From NCBI RefSeq assembly GCF_030657435.1, contig NZ_JAUTWS010000017.1, positions 62,001 to 126,000 of the forward strand: DNA of 64,000 nucleotides. Reading direction: 5' to 3'. Position 1 is the stretch's first letter. Each line of letters begins with the position of its first letter. The notes under the pieces were generated by a model. That model was not told the DNA's origin, searched no databases, and saw only the letters and a list, made by a program, of their open reading frames with translations. This document shows positions 40,610-49,659 of the stretch, one piece after another. This DNA is from Paracraurococcus lichenis. GTDB lineage: Bacteria; Pseudomonadota; Alphaproteobacteria; Acetobacterales; Acetobacteraceae. The position numbers and the translations under genes were made by a program.

Positions 40610-41881
40610 TCAGGAGCGCTCTGCCGGAAGGGCATGGACCGCTCCTTCGCTGTTGCGGCGCTGGCTGGCATCCTTGGCCAGGAGGTCGCGGTAGATCGCC
40701 TCGATACGGGCAACGACGGAAGCGGCCTTCAGGGTCTCGATCCGCTCCAGGCACCCGGCGGCGAGTTGCGCTCGCAGCCCGGGATCATTGAGAAGGCGCT
40801 GCATCCCGGCCGCCAGCGCCTCGGCATCGCCGGGCGGCACCAGCAAGCCGTTCCGCCCGCCCTCGACCAAGTCCGGCATGCCGCCGATATCGGTGACGAT
40901 CATGGGCTTGCCGAAGGCCATGGCCTCCATCACCACGGTTGCGCAGGGTTCGGGCCAGACCGAGGGCGCGAGGCCGAACATGCAGCGGCGCCAAGCTTCC
41001 AATACCGCGGCGTGCGGCCAACTGCTGAACACCCGTACGCCCGGCGGCAGGTCGCGCAGCTCTTCGGCATAGCTCCGGCCAATCAGGACCAGAGGCGGTG
41101 CGTCCTGCAAGCGGCGATAGGCCTGCAGCAGCACAGGCACGCCCTTCTGGTAATTCAGGTCGCCGACAAAGAGCATGTAAGGCGCGTCCGGCAACAGCTC
41201 CGGCAATGCAGGGGGGATCGCCGGGGGCGCACCGAGGTCGTCGGGAATGAAATTCGGCACCACCTCGCAGTGCCCTTCCAGCCCATTCAGCGCAGCGACG
41301 GCGCAACTGACGGCGAGAAAGCGGTCGACGCCGCTGCGCACCAAAGGGCTTGAGGCGCGGGTGGCGAGAGCCGTCACCGTGCCCTTGGCGGTGCCGTAAT
41401 GGGCACGGGCGCAGGTGAGGCATTTCCCGAGCGCCGGCCCGCTACAGGGACGTCCCTGCCGCATCAGGTTCTTTCTGGCGCAGACGAGACTGTAATCATG
41501 CAGCGTCTGCACGAGGCGGGCCGGGAAGAGGGGCCGGAGCGGCAGGTAGGAATGAACTATCCAGTTGTGCGCGTGCACGATGTCCGGACGTTGCCGCCGC
41601 ATCACGCGCGCAAGACCGGCCAACAGTTCCGGGTCGGGGAAGGGGGGCGCGAGGCGCCGGTCGCTCTCGGTGAAAAGGCTTCCCACGCGCTGGAGCGTGC
41701 CGCGCAGCCTCAGAACCCGGACATCGCCGTCCATCTCCTCGACGGCGGCGGCCGGGTGCCGGAGCGTGGCGACCGAAACCTCGTGACCCCGGCGTGCAAG
41801 GGCCGCGCCCAGGTTCCGGACGTGCCGCTCCTCACCGCCGATAACGGGCGGGTAGAACTGAGTCAGTTGGAGAATGCGCAT
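40610..41881 (-). CDS. Family 4 glycosyltransferase
   Basis: GT-B fold, 423 residues. The N-terminal domain starts RILQLTQFYPPVIGGEERHVRNL; the C-terminal domain has MLFVGDLNYQKGV and the EX7E motif EPCATVVMEAMAFGKP. It transfers a sugar from a nucleotide donor to a lipid-linked intermediate. A Cys-containing insert (CSGPALGKCLTCARAHYG) near residue 150 is found in some members. Confidence 0.92.
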   Translation of the reverse strand: MRILQLTQFYPPVIGGEERHVRNLGAALARRGHEVSVATLRHPAAAVEEMDGDVRVLRLRGTLQRVGSLFTESDRRLAPPFPDPELLAGLARVMRRQRPDIVHAHNWIVHSYLPLRPLFPARLVQTLHDYSLVCARKNLMRQGRPCSGPALGKCLTCARAHYGTAKGTVTALATRASSPLVRSGVDRFLAVSCAVAALNGLEGHCEVVPNFIPDDLGAPPAIPPALPELLPDAPYMLFVGDLNYQKGVPVLLQAYRRLQDAPPLVLIGRSYAEELRDLPPGVRVFSSWPHAAVLEAWRRCMFGLAPSVWPEPCATVVMEAMAFGKPMIVTDIGGMPDLVEGGRNGLLVPPGDAEALAAGMQRLLNDPGLRAQLAAGCLERIETLKAASVVARIEAIYRDLLAKDASQRRNSEGAVHALPAERS

Positions 41882-41981
41882 GATGCCCCACTCGGTTCCG
41901 TCGAGGCCTGGATAGCGGCGTCGCGCGCTGCGGCTGCCACGGCCTGACAGGCGCGGCGAATGGATCCGGCAGAAGATGGAG

Positions 41982-42369
41982 TCACGGCGCTGCTACCTGA
42001 TGGTCGCAATCGGCCACCATGTCGGCTTCGCGCAGCATGGCGGTCTCGATCCGCCCTCCGAGGAAGTAACAGCCGCGTCGTGAGACCTCGGCCGGTATCG
42101 TCACGCGCAATCCACGACCCCGTGCCGCGCGCATAGGTTTCCTGCGAAAAGATCCTTTGCTCGACATCGATCAGGACCGGCTGGCCGGCAACGACCGGCA
42201 ATCCACGCGCCGCATAGAGGCAATCCGGATTCGTGCAGCGCCAGGCTCGGTCGCCGGCCTCCGGCGCTTCCTGGCAGCGCGGGCAGCAACTGACTGCCGC
42301 CAACTCGCGCCGGTCGATCACGCCAGTTCGCGCGGAATGGCTTGGCATGTGAGCGTCCTGCATCCGCAT
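41982..42369 (-). pseudogene. Truncated protein with N-terminal zinc ribbon, probably a methyltransferase remnant
   Basis: From about ATG 42369 the frame reads CCPRCQ...WRCTNPDCLY, a zinc ribbon, then GLPVVAGQPVLIDVEQRIFSQETY, the lead-in of Trm112-like-headed SAM methyltransferases in EPS clusters. No methyltransferase domain follows. After a frame change near 42110 only a short conserved-looking tail (TIPAEVSRRGCYFLGGRIETAM) remains. I read it as an internally deleted gene; it may encode a small zinc-ribbon protein instead. Confidence 0.5.
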
Positions 42370-42379
42370 CCGTGGTTCC

Positions 42380-43147
42380 TCAAGCTTCAGGTTCCATCCA
42401 GACTTTCCGGTAGACGCGGCTACGGTTGCTGCTCTTGAAGAGCCGGGCCTCGATGCGGAGCGCCCTGCCCGCTGGCGAGTGAAAGTCGTAGGTTCGCGTG
42501 AGGCTCTCGCCCGGAGCGAGGTCGAGCGCCTGCCAAAGCACGACGGGCAGGCCGTCACGGAGAACCTCGACCTCGTATCGGATCGGCATGTCCTCGCCAT
42601 TCCGGATGCCGATGGTCACTCTCCCGGACCCTGCCTCCCCGATGGGTACCATCCAGAATTCAGTGACCCTGAATTCTCGGAAACTGCGGGAGTCATGGAC
42701 CGCGAGGGCAAAGGCGGATCCGGTCACGAGAAGCGCCAGGACAAGAAGGCAGCATGGCCCGACGCGGATGGTGACGGTCGCGCCGCTCCATGGCAGGCGC
42801 TGAACCTGCTCGGCCGCACCGCGGATCATGGCAACACTCGCGGCGCACACGACGCCGCCAGCGAACCAGCCGACCCACCCCATAGGCCCGAGCTTCCCCA
42901 GCGCAGCCAGCAGGAAGCCTCCCGGCACAGCCCAGACAATGCTCAAGATCGCAGCGAGCGAGTGCCATTCGAATCCCGACCGCCGGGGCAGACGGATGGC
43001 GTGCAGGAAGGCGTGTCCTGGCCAGTACAGGGCCAGGGGAAGGCAGACAGCTGCTCGAACCGCTACATCCTCGCTGTAGGCGACGGCGCCGATCGCACCG
43101 ACCGCCCAAAGGCAGGCGAGGGCGAGGCTGACTGACCTAGCCGCCAT
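42380..43147 (-). CDS. Membrane protein of the EPS cluster (DUF1616-like)
   Basis: ATG 43147 gives 255 residues with about five hydrophobic helices in the first 160 and a beta-rich external domain at the end (GRVTIGIRNGEDMPIRYEVEVLRDG). That C-terminal pattern is like DUF1616 proteins, which accompany archaeal and bacterial surface-glycan genes. It overlaps the preceding membrane glycosyltransferase-like gene by 11 bp. Function unknown. Confidence 0.7.
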   Translation of the reverse strand: MAARSVSLALACLWAVGAIGAVAYSEDVAVRAAVCLPLALYWPGHAFLHAIRLPRRSGFEWHSLAAILSIVWAVPGGFLLAALGKLGPMGWVGWFAGGVVCAASVAMIRGAAEQVQRLPWSGATVTIRVGPCCLLVLALLVTGSAFALAVHDSRSFREFRVTEFWMVPIGEAGSGRVTIGIRNGEDMPIRYEVEVLRDGLPVVLWQALDLAPGESLTRTYDFHSPAGRALRIEARLFKSSNRSRVYRKVWMEPEA

Positions 43148-45137
43148 CGCGCAGTCTCTGAACAGCGAAGATCCCCATGAAGCCATTGTCGAAGACGCGG
43201 TCGACGCCGCGCATCCGGCTGAATTTCAGCAATGTGGCGGGATCGACGAAGCCATGTGATGCAAACAGGTCCTCCATGTCATCGTAATAGTGACCGAGAG
43301 TGGGCCGCGCCGTGGTGAGGCGGTAATCAACGAGCAGATAGTCCACCTGCCCGCGCCGCAGAATCTCACGCTCACCCCGAGTGATTTGCGACGAGAGAAA
43401 AAGATAGGAGGTATCAATGCCGTCGTAGAGCCCGGTCACGACCTGCTGCCGACCATAGGTTGCAAGTAGCAGTCGGTTCACCCGATCAGCCGCGAAGCGG
43501 TTGCCCTCGCCGAGCCATTCCCTGCTCCAGAGAGCTGTCTCGATGCCCATCGGCTCGACCGAACCGGAATCCGCCGCGACGGCATAGGGCGAGCGAATGG
43601 CACTGACGCCCCAGCCGGCGACGATGCCGCCGACAAAAATGACCGTCAGTGCCAGACCGGTCCCGAGTGCCGACCACCAGCGGTGGCGTCCGGCCGTCCA
43701 GAGATGGACGATGCTCACCGCTACGACCAGGGCGACACCAAGGAAGACGAAAGACCCCATGCGATTGCCGATTTCCCAGCCCGCGGAGGTCAGGCGGAAA
43801 CCGACCGAGACCGGTAGCCCGAGGGTCACCAGCGCCAGCAGCACCATCCAGGGATTGGTCCACCGCAGCCGCAGGCACTGCCGGAAGGCGCTCCAGCCAT
43901 CAGCGGGCCGGGCTGCGATCGCGAGGGCGCGCAAGAACCCGGTCGACAGTGTCACGGCGACGAGCAGCAATGACAGGATGCTCGTGACCCTCAACCAGAT
44001 CGGGGTCACCTGTCCGCCAGGCAAGACGAAGAGCTGCTTGGTCATGGGCCCGCCGTTGATGAAGCGGGTCAACTCGGCCGCGCCTTTTTCAAGGATAGGG
44101 CCAAGGTAGTTCTCGCTCGGGTTGCCCAGCGCCCATGCCCAGAAGCCCGGCAGCAAGACCGTCAACATTGCAATGCTCAAGATGCCCCATCGCCGCACGG
44201 CCCGCGCGGCGCACGGCCAGACCATAAGAGCGAGCAGCAGCATGAAGATCGCCGCGAAATACGCCGACATGTGATGGGTCACCGCCAGTGCCGCGAAGAG
44301 CGGAACCACGATGCCGAGCGCCACCCCGATCCGCGGCGCGAGCGGATCGTGCAGCATCGTGCTTGCGAGCAATGCGCAGGCGAAGAGAACGATCGCCAAA
44401 CTCTCGTACGCGTACTGCGCATTGAAGAAGACGAAGCCGGAATTTCCCATGTAGACAAGGCAGGCGATGGCCGCGAGCCGCGCGGAACCGCTGATCCGCT
44501 CGTAGAACATGAAGAGGACCGTGACGAAGACAAGGCGCAAGACCGCCAGCAGCAGAGTGCCGCAGGCAAAGACCGACAGGCCGGTCATTTCGACCATGGC
44601 CGTGGTGACCAGTTCCAGCCCCGGATAAAGCGGGCTGATCGGCAGTAAAGGGTTGGGCAGGAAGAGCCGACGGGTCTCGAGGATATCGAGTGCCGTCATC
44701 CAGTGCAGAAATTCATCGAAATGCACGAAGGCGGTCGGCGCATAGAGCAGCTTCAGCGCGAAGCAGGCGGCGGCGAGCAGCAGCAGCAACAGGATCCGCT
44801 CGGCGCGTGCAACCGTGTGCCAGGCAACGCGCATGGCAATCGGCAGGTAGAGCGCGGCGAAGCTCGACCACAGCAGGGGAGACGCCCAGGGGGCGCCGTG
44901 ATATCCGGCATGATGGGCGACAGCCACCGCCAGCAGGCAGACGGCGGTGGTGAGGCTGAGCGCTGCGATCCACCACGGGCTCGGCGATACGGTAACGGCC
45001 GCTTCTTGCGGGAGGGTGCCGGGGCCGATCGGCTCGAGCAGTCGACGGAGCAGGCCCGGGCGTGCCATCCCGGCGCCGAGGCCCGCATCGGCGAACCGGG
45101 ACCGGGTCATGTCCTGCCGATGCGCGATCAAAGTCAT
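43137..45137 (-). CDS. Large membrane protein, GT-C-like glycosyltransferase or polymerase candidate
   Basis: ATG 45137 overlaps the stop of the upstream GT4 gene (ATGA) and gives 666 residues. About 12-13 transmembrane helices fill residues 50-510, and a soluble domain of roughly 150 residues ends the protein (REILRRGQVDYLLVDYRL). The first large loop has FVHFDEFLHW, an acidic motif placed like the catalytic Asp/Glu of GT-C enzymes. It could be a lipid-sugar-dependent transferase or the repeat-unit polymerase, which is otherwise missing from the cluster. Confidence 0.7.
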   Translation of the reverse strand: MTLIAHRQDMTRSRFADAGLGAGMARPGLLRRLLEPIGPGTLPQEAAVTVSPSPWWIAALSLTTAVCLLAVAVAHHAGYHGAPWASPLLWSSFAALYLPIAMRVAWHTVARAERILLLLLLAAACFALKLLYAPTAFVHFDEFLHWMTALDILETRRLFLPNPLLPISPLYPGLELVTTAMVEMTGLSVFACGTLLLAVLRLVFVTVLFMFYERISGSARLAAIACLVYMGNSGFVFFNAQYAYESLAIVLFACALLASTMLHDPLAPRIGVALGIVVPLFAALAVTHHMSAYFAAIFMLLLALMVWPCAARAVRRWGILSIAMLTVLLPGFWAWALGNPSENYLGPILEKGAAELTRFINGGPMTKQLFVLPGGQVTPIWLRVTSILSLLLVAVTLSTGFLRALAIAARPADGWSAFRQCLRLRWTNPWMVLLALVTLGLPVSVGFRLTSAGWEIGNRMGSFVFLGVALVVAVSIVHLWTAGRHRWWSALGTGLALTVIFVGGIVAGWGVSAIRSPYAVAADSGSVEPMGIETALWSREWLGEGNRFAADRVNRLLLATYGRQQVVTGLYDGIDTSYLFLSSQITRGEREILRRGQVDYLLVDYRLTTARPTLGHYYDDMEDLFASHGFVDPATLLKFSRMRGVDRVFDNGFMGIFAVQRLRDGG

Positions 45138-46315
45138 CGGCCCTTGGTCGCGCTGCGATAGACGGCCAAGAGGCGATCGGCGCAGTCCTGCCAATCCGGC
45201 AGCGGTGCGGCGCGGCCTGCGCGGTTGTCGGTGAGCGCCGCCAAGACAGCCTGGGCGATCTCGGTGCTGCCGGCCGCCGGTCGCACTGTCGCGACCATGC
45301 CCTCCTCTGCCATCTCCATAAATCCGGTGGAGTCGGTGACGAGGACGGGGAGGCCGAGGGCGAGCGCCTCGAGCACGGCGACAGGATGCGCCTCGTACTC
45401 GCTCAGCAGCACGACAAGCGCGGCGCTGCCAAGCAAGGCCGCGAGCCTTTCGCGCTCTGCCGGCGGCACGCCTCCGATCTCGACCCGGTCCGCGATCCCG
45501 AGCCGGTCCGCGAGTTCCGTCAGCGCCTGCTGATAGGGCCCTTCGCCCAGCACGCGGAGCCGCGCACCGGGCCGCTGTGCCAGGATGTCCGGCATTGCCT
45601 CGATGGCGCGATGGTGGCCCTTGTAGCGCTCCAGCCGGCCGATCGAGACGATCAGCGGGCGCTCGGGATCCGCAGCCGCGGGCGCCTTGGCGGCGGGCAG
45701 TTGCGCGCCATTGGACACCACGCTCACCGCATCGCGGGGAAAGCGCATCCGCGCGCTGAACAGATCGGCCTCGAAGCGCGACACGGCGATCCGCCGGGTG
45801 GCACGCCGCACCAGACCGCCGAGCAGCGCCCACTGCAGCCCGCGCAACCGATTTCGCAGAGAGGAGGAATGGCCGCCGCTGTGGAAGGTGATGACGAAAG
45901 GCAGGCGCCGGCGCAGCGCGGCCAGCATGGCGAGCGGTGGGACCAGCGTGTGGCAGCCCTGAACATGCAGCAGGTCACAGTCGGCGCGCATCACCTCGCG
46001 CCAGATGCCGGGCGCCCAATAGTAATCCCGGCCACGCGGCCAGGCCGGCACGCGCCGGATAAGCATCCCGTCCGCTGCCTCGACCGGTGGGCGCGCCCGC
46101 GTCCGGTCGGCCGTCAGCACGGTGACGGCATGGCCGGCCGCGGCGAGGCGCCGCCCAACCTCGCGGACATGGGTTTCGATACCGCCCATGTCCGGCAGGT
46201 AGCGCGCCGCGACCATCAGGATCCGCAGCGGCCTGTCCTCGCCCGGCTCGATTGGCGTTCCGGCGGGTGCTGGGGCAGGCGGGGCCGGCGCCAGCGGCGC
46301 GGCGAGGGTCGTCAC
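45134..46315 (-). CDS. Family 4 glycosyltransferase
   Basis: GT-B enzyme of 393 residues. After a Pro/Ala-rich 30-residue lead, the N-domain begins RILMVAARYLPDMGGIETHV; the C-domain has IVSIGRLERYKGH and the EX7E motif EAHPVAVLEALALGLP. It is coupled by ATGA overlaps to the genes on both sides. Confidence 0.92.
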   Translation of the reverse strand: MTTLAAPLAPAPPAPAPAGTPIEPGEDRPLRILMVAARYLPDMGGIETHVREVGRRLAAAGHAVTVLTADRTRARPPVEAADGMLIRRVPAWPRGRDYYWAPGIWREVMRADCDLLHVQGCHTLVPPLAMLAALRRRLPFVITFHSGGHSSSLRNRLRGLQWALLGGLVRRATRRIAVSRFEADLFSARMRFPRDAVSVVSNGAQLPAAKAPAAADPERPLIVSIGRLERYKGHHRAIEAMPDILAQRPGARLRVLGEGPYQQALTELADRLGIADRVEIGGVPPAERERLAALLGSAALVVLLSEYEAHPVAVLEALALGLPVLVTDSTGFMEMAEEGMVATVRPAAGSTEIAQAVLAALTDNRAGRAAPLPDWQDCADRLLAVYRSATKGR

Positions 46316-47172
46316 CAGGCATAGCCCTCCCTGGCGACCGGCCGCACTCTCTCGCGGACAATGGTCTTGAGGACGCGCCAGCCATCCGGAAGCGCGCGGA
46401 GATTGCTCTTTCCGTGCAGCCGTGGCGCCTCAAAGCTCGGCACCTCGATCACCTTGAGCCGGTGCCGAAGGGCCTGCAGGTTCAGGTAGGTCTCGACCTC
46501 GAAGCCGTCGCATGTCGGCTCAAGCAGTTCGGCATGGCGGCGCCAGAAGCCGAAATAGCCGTAGCAAAGATCGCTGAACGTCCCGCCGTAGAGCAGCCGG
46601 ACCGCCTGGGTCAGGCCCCAATTGCCGAGGCGTCGGATGGCGGACATGTCGTCGGTCCCGCCCCCTTGAATGAAGCGCGATCCCTTGACGAAATCGCCGC
46701 CCGCAAGCAGCGCGCCGACCATCAGCACGATCTCGCGCGGGTGCATCGAACAATCGGCATCGAGTGCGATGATGATGTCGCCACGGGCGGCACGAAAGCC
46801 GGCGCGCAGCGCGGCACCCTTGCCGCGCCGCTCCGCCTGGACGATCTGCACGCCCTCTCGCACGGCGCGTGCGGTCTCGACCGTGCCGTCGGTCGAGTGG
46901 CCGTCGACAATGACCACTTCCTCGAGCCAGTTCGGCAGAAGCGGCAACAGGACCCGCAGATTCTGCGCCTCGTTCAGTGTCGGGAGCACCACGGAAACCC
47001 GCGGCATCGCGGGCAGACCATGAATGACAGGAGCAGGATTGCCACCGGGGAGGAGGCGCGACGAGACGTCGATAGCATGGTCTAGCGGGTGTACCACGGG
47101 CCATTCTCCTTCTTGGTTCAATCGCTCCGGCAAGATGCGCACCGTCCTGGTCGGAACTGCAGCCGCGATCAC
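46312..47172 (-). CDS. Family 2 glycosyltransferase, dolichyl/polyprenyl-phosphate-sugar synthase type
   Basis: GT-A domain starting PRVSVVLPTLNEAQNL, with VDGHSTDGT and the metal-binding ALDADCSMHP. The C-terminal half (FGFWRRHAELL, FEVETYLNLQALRH) resembles DPM1-type enzymes that charge a lipid phosphate with one sugar. This could supply the donor for the GT-C-like protein downstream. The start is GTG 47172 (286 residues) or ATG 47007. Confidence 0.88.
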   Translation of the reverse strand: MIAAAVPTRTVRILPERLNQEGEWPVVHPLDHAIDVSSRLLPGGNPAPVIHGLPAMPRVSVVLPTLNEAQNLRVLLPLLPNWLEEVVIVDGHSTDGTVETARAVREGVQIVQAERRGKGAALRAGFRAARGDIIIALDADCSMHPREIVLMVGALLAGGDFVKGSRFIQGGGTDDMSAIRRLGNWGLTQAVRLLYGGTFSDLCYGYFGFWRRHAELLEPTCDGFEVETYLNLQALRHRLKVIEVPSFEAPRLHGKSNLRALPDGWRVLKTIVRERVRPVAREGYAW

Positions 47173-47212
47173 CCGAAAGCGCAGGTGCCACCCGTCACGG
47201 ATGCAGCAAGGA

Positions 47213-48664
47213 TCAACGTTGGACTTTGGACGACCCTTCTCCGGACAGGGACCGCGCGCTCAACAGGCTGCGCTCGCCCAGATCGGCGAGGCGATCCCGA
47301 GGCGACAAGGTGATGACCCGGACGAGATCGCCCGGGCGAAGGGGCATGGTCGGCTCGGCAGAGAGCGTCTCGGAGCCTTCCGACGTCTGGCGCACGACCT
47401 CGAAGCGGAGCTCCGTCTCAGCCGCAGGGCCGCTCAGCATGGGCCGCAGGAAAGCCACGATGCCCGATCCTGCGGCGAGCAATGGCGTGAGCTCATCGGC
47501 CTCGCGCTGCAATGCGGCGAGTTCCTGCTCGATCCCGCCGATGATGTCCGAGCGGAGGCGCGCCTGCTCGAGTTGCACAAGACTGAGCCGGTGCTCCGCA
47601 TCGGCCAGTGCGGCGCGCGTGCCGGCCTCACGGTCCATGGCGTCACTCAGCTCGCTTTGGGTCTGGGCGAGCAGGAGCTTATGGATCGATCCCGTATCGA
47701 ACAAGCGCTGCATACCCTCGAGCCGGCTTCGACGCTGCTCGACATTGGCTCGCATCGGCTCGATCCGGCTGCGTGCGACTTCGACCGCACGCTCCGCCGT
47801 GGTGACGGCGATCGCCACTGACTTCTCGCGCTCCTGCCGCGCGGCGACGAAGGGGGCGCGCTCGACCCGCGCCTCTTCCACCAGGGACTGCGCCTCGGCA
47901 CGGCCGGCGAATTGCACGAGCTGATCGGGCAGCGCAGGCGAGTCGTTGCTGAGCTCGGCCCTCAGCACGGCGGACTTCGCCAGCACGCGGCGAATGCGCA
48001 TTGCAGCGGAGGACGTCTTGCCGCTTTCGCGCAGCGCTTCGATGCCGGCCCAACGGTCGACATCCGGCGGACGCAGTCCACCCGCGAGCGACATGGCATG
48101 AAACGGCGTGAGACCGGGTTCGAACTTGTAGGTTCCGGGCTGACGGACCGGGCCGAGGACGAAGATGGGCCTGCGCTCGACCAGATCGACATTCACCGAG
48201 CCGCGACGTCCGATGATCCGTTCGTAGGCGGCCGCCAGGATCGCGGCGAGTTCGCCCGTGCTTCGGTCGGCAGCAACGAAACTGCCGAGCAGCGGTACGG
48301 AAACCCGCCAGTCCGAGCGAATGGTCAGTTCGCCCGACAGGCCCTGCTGCAGGTAGAAATTCAGCTCGGGCCTGGTTTGGCGCTGTTGATTGGCCCAACG
48401 GTCCTCGGCATCGGCGAGGCGCTCGTAGAACGTGATCCTGAGCTTGTCGCCAACGGCGAGCTTCACTTCATCCGGCACGGCGGAATGTGCCGGTGACGGC
48501 CGGACGGATTGCTGGGCGACGGAGTTGGGGCTCGCTGCCTGCCCCACATCTTGAGCGCCAGCGGCACCCGAAAGCAGAAGCAGGGAGAACGGCGCAGACA
48601 CCAACGTTCCCAGGAGGCGCCTGCCTCGCTTGGAGTCATGAGAGATGTCCACTTTCGATCGCAC
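47213..48664 (-). CDS. Polysaccharide export outer-membrane protein (Wza-like) with a long coiled-coil domain
   Basis: This 483-residue protein has a Sec signal (ending SGAAGAQ), then a poly-export domain (KLAVGDKLRITFYE, VSVPLLGSFVAADRS) and a SLBB-like repeat (RRPIFVLGPVRQPGTYKFEPG). Residues 270-400 form heptad-rich coiled coils, followed by a second beta-rich stretch with RPGDLVRVI. It should export the polymer across the periplasm and outer membrane. No Wzc-type kinase is adjacent, so the coiled coil may bridge the periplasm itself. The start is GTG 48664. It is the first gene of the operon. Confidence 0.85.
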   Translation of the reverse strand: MRSKVDISHDSKRGRRLLGTLVSAPFSLLLLSGAAGAQDVGQAASPNSVAQQSVRPSPAHSAVPDEVKLAVGDKLRITFYERLADAEDRWANQQRQTRPELNFYLQQGLSGELTIRSDWRVSVPLLGSFVAADRSTGELAAILAAAYERIIGRRGSVNVDLVERRPIFVLGPVRQPGTYKFEPGLTPFHAMSLAGGLRPPDVDRWAGIEALRESGKTSSAAMRIRRVLAKSAVLRAELSNDSPALPDQLVQFAGRAEAQSLVEEARVERAPFVAARQEREKSVAIAVTTAERAVEVARSRIEPMRANVEQRRSRLEGMQRLFDTGSIHKLLLAQTQSELSDAMDREAGTRAALADAEHRLSLVQLEQARLRSDIIGGIEQELAALQREADELTPLLAAGSGIVAFLRPMLSGPAAETELRFEVVRQTSEGSETLSAEPTMPLRPGDLVRVITLSPRDRLADLGERSLLSARSLSGEGSSKVQR

Positions 48665-48890
48665 TCCAGTTTGAGCAAATTAAGCAGGAAAGTACTTTCT
48701 TCCCGGAGATTGCATTTTTACTATTGGTCTATTTTGATAATTCTGGCACAAAATGGGACGCCCTCGGTAGGACCCTAATGTCGAATTCAATTCGTGGAAA
48801 CATGTTAAATTCGCTAAGTGGATAAAAAATTCTTGAAGTATTATTTCTTGTTGGAGATAAGTACTAAAGAATGTCTTTTGAAAACGCCGC
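48665..48890. promoter_or_regulatory. A+T-rich control region of the EPS operon
   Basis: About 200 bp here are far richer in A+T than the rest of the window (for example ATTGCATTTTTACTATTG and GGATAAAAAATTCTTG). They include a perfect 12-bp palindrome, GAAAGTACTTTC at 48688-48699, 24 bp upstream of the first EPS gene. No clean -35/-10 pair is obvious. The composition suggests a xenogeneic-silencer or global-regulator target, or an end of imported DNA. Confidence 0.55.
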
Positions 48891-49045
48891 TGGTTGACAT
48901 GTGCGGGTTCCCGCCACGACCTTCCGGTCGCGATCCCGGTGGGCACGAAGCACGCCATTGGATTTCGTGCCAATGCCCCGAATGTCTGCACCTCCCCGCA
49001 GATGGTGGACACCGCTGCTGAGCTCGAGAAGAGCGAGGTGTCCCG

Positions 49046-49171
49046 ATGGCCAGCAAGACGAGGCGGGACGTCACGGCCGAGTTCAGGGCGGAGACGGTGG
49101 CATGGCTGGAGAGCCACGGCCGATCGCTGGCACAGCGACCCCGGAGACGCTGGCCAGCTATTTCGGGCTGA
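49046..49171 (+). pseudogene. IS3-family OrfA N-terminal fragment
   Basis: ATG 49046 opens MASKTRRDVTAEFRAETVAWLES, the start of IS3-type OrfA proteins, but similarity ends within about 23 codons and the frame stops at 49171. The preceding DNA (48970-49045), with a TGTCTGCACC...GGTGGACACC arrangement, resembles an IS3 terminal region. The fragment runs directly into IS110-type sequence. Confidence 0.65.
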
Positions 49172-49659
49172 ACCCGCGCGTCCGTCAGTCCGGTCTCGGC
49201 CTCGCGCAGCATGGCCGCATCAGCAAGCACGGCCGGGCCCATGCCAGGGGGCCATGCTGGTGGAGGCAGCCCTGGGCGGCGAGCAAGGCGCCGGGCCCGC
49301 TGCGGGCCTTTGTCCTGCAGATCCGCGCCAAGCGAGGGCATCAGGTCGCCGCTGTGGCGGTCGCCCGAAAGCTCGCCGTGATCTGCTGGCATCTGCTGAC
49401 CAAGGACACTGACTACCTCTGGCAGCGCCCGGCGCTGGTGGCCCACAAGGTCAGGTCCATGGAACTGCAGGCCGGGCAACCCAAGCGCAAGGGCAACAAG
49501 CGCGGGCCGAGCCACGAATACCACGTCAAGGAGTTGCGTGACCGCGACATCGAGGCCGCCCGGCAGGCCGAGCGTGCCTACGATCACGCTGTCAAAAATT
49601 GGCAGCCAGCACGGTCGCCATCAGGGTACACGGGCGCCGCAAAGGAGGCGCGACGATAA
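49125..49659 (+). pseudogene. IS110-family transposase C-terminal fragment, frameshifted
   Basis: From about 49135 the frame reads ATPETLASYFGLNPRVRQSG and GRISKHGRAHARG, then LRAFVLQIRAKRGHQVAAVA and RKLAVICWHLL, the C-terminal domain of IS110/IS116/IS902 transposases. Around 49247-49275 the expected MLVEAA stretch is in another frame and the main frame then resumes, so two compensating single-base changes are inferred. The N-terminal DEDD catalytic half is missing, so it cannot be active. Confidence 0.75.
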
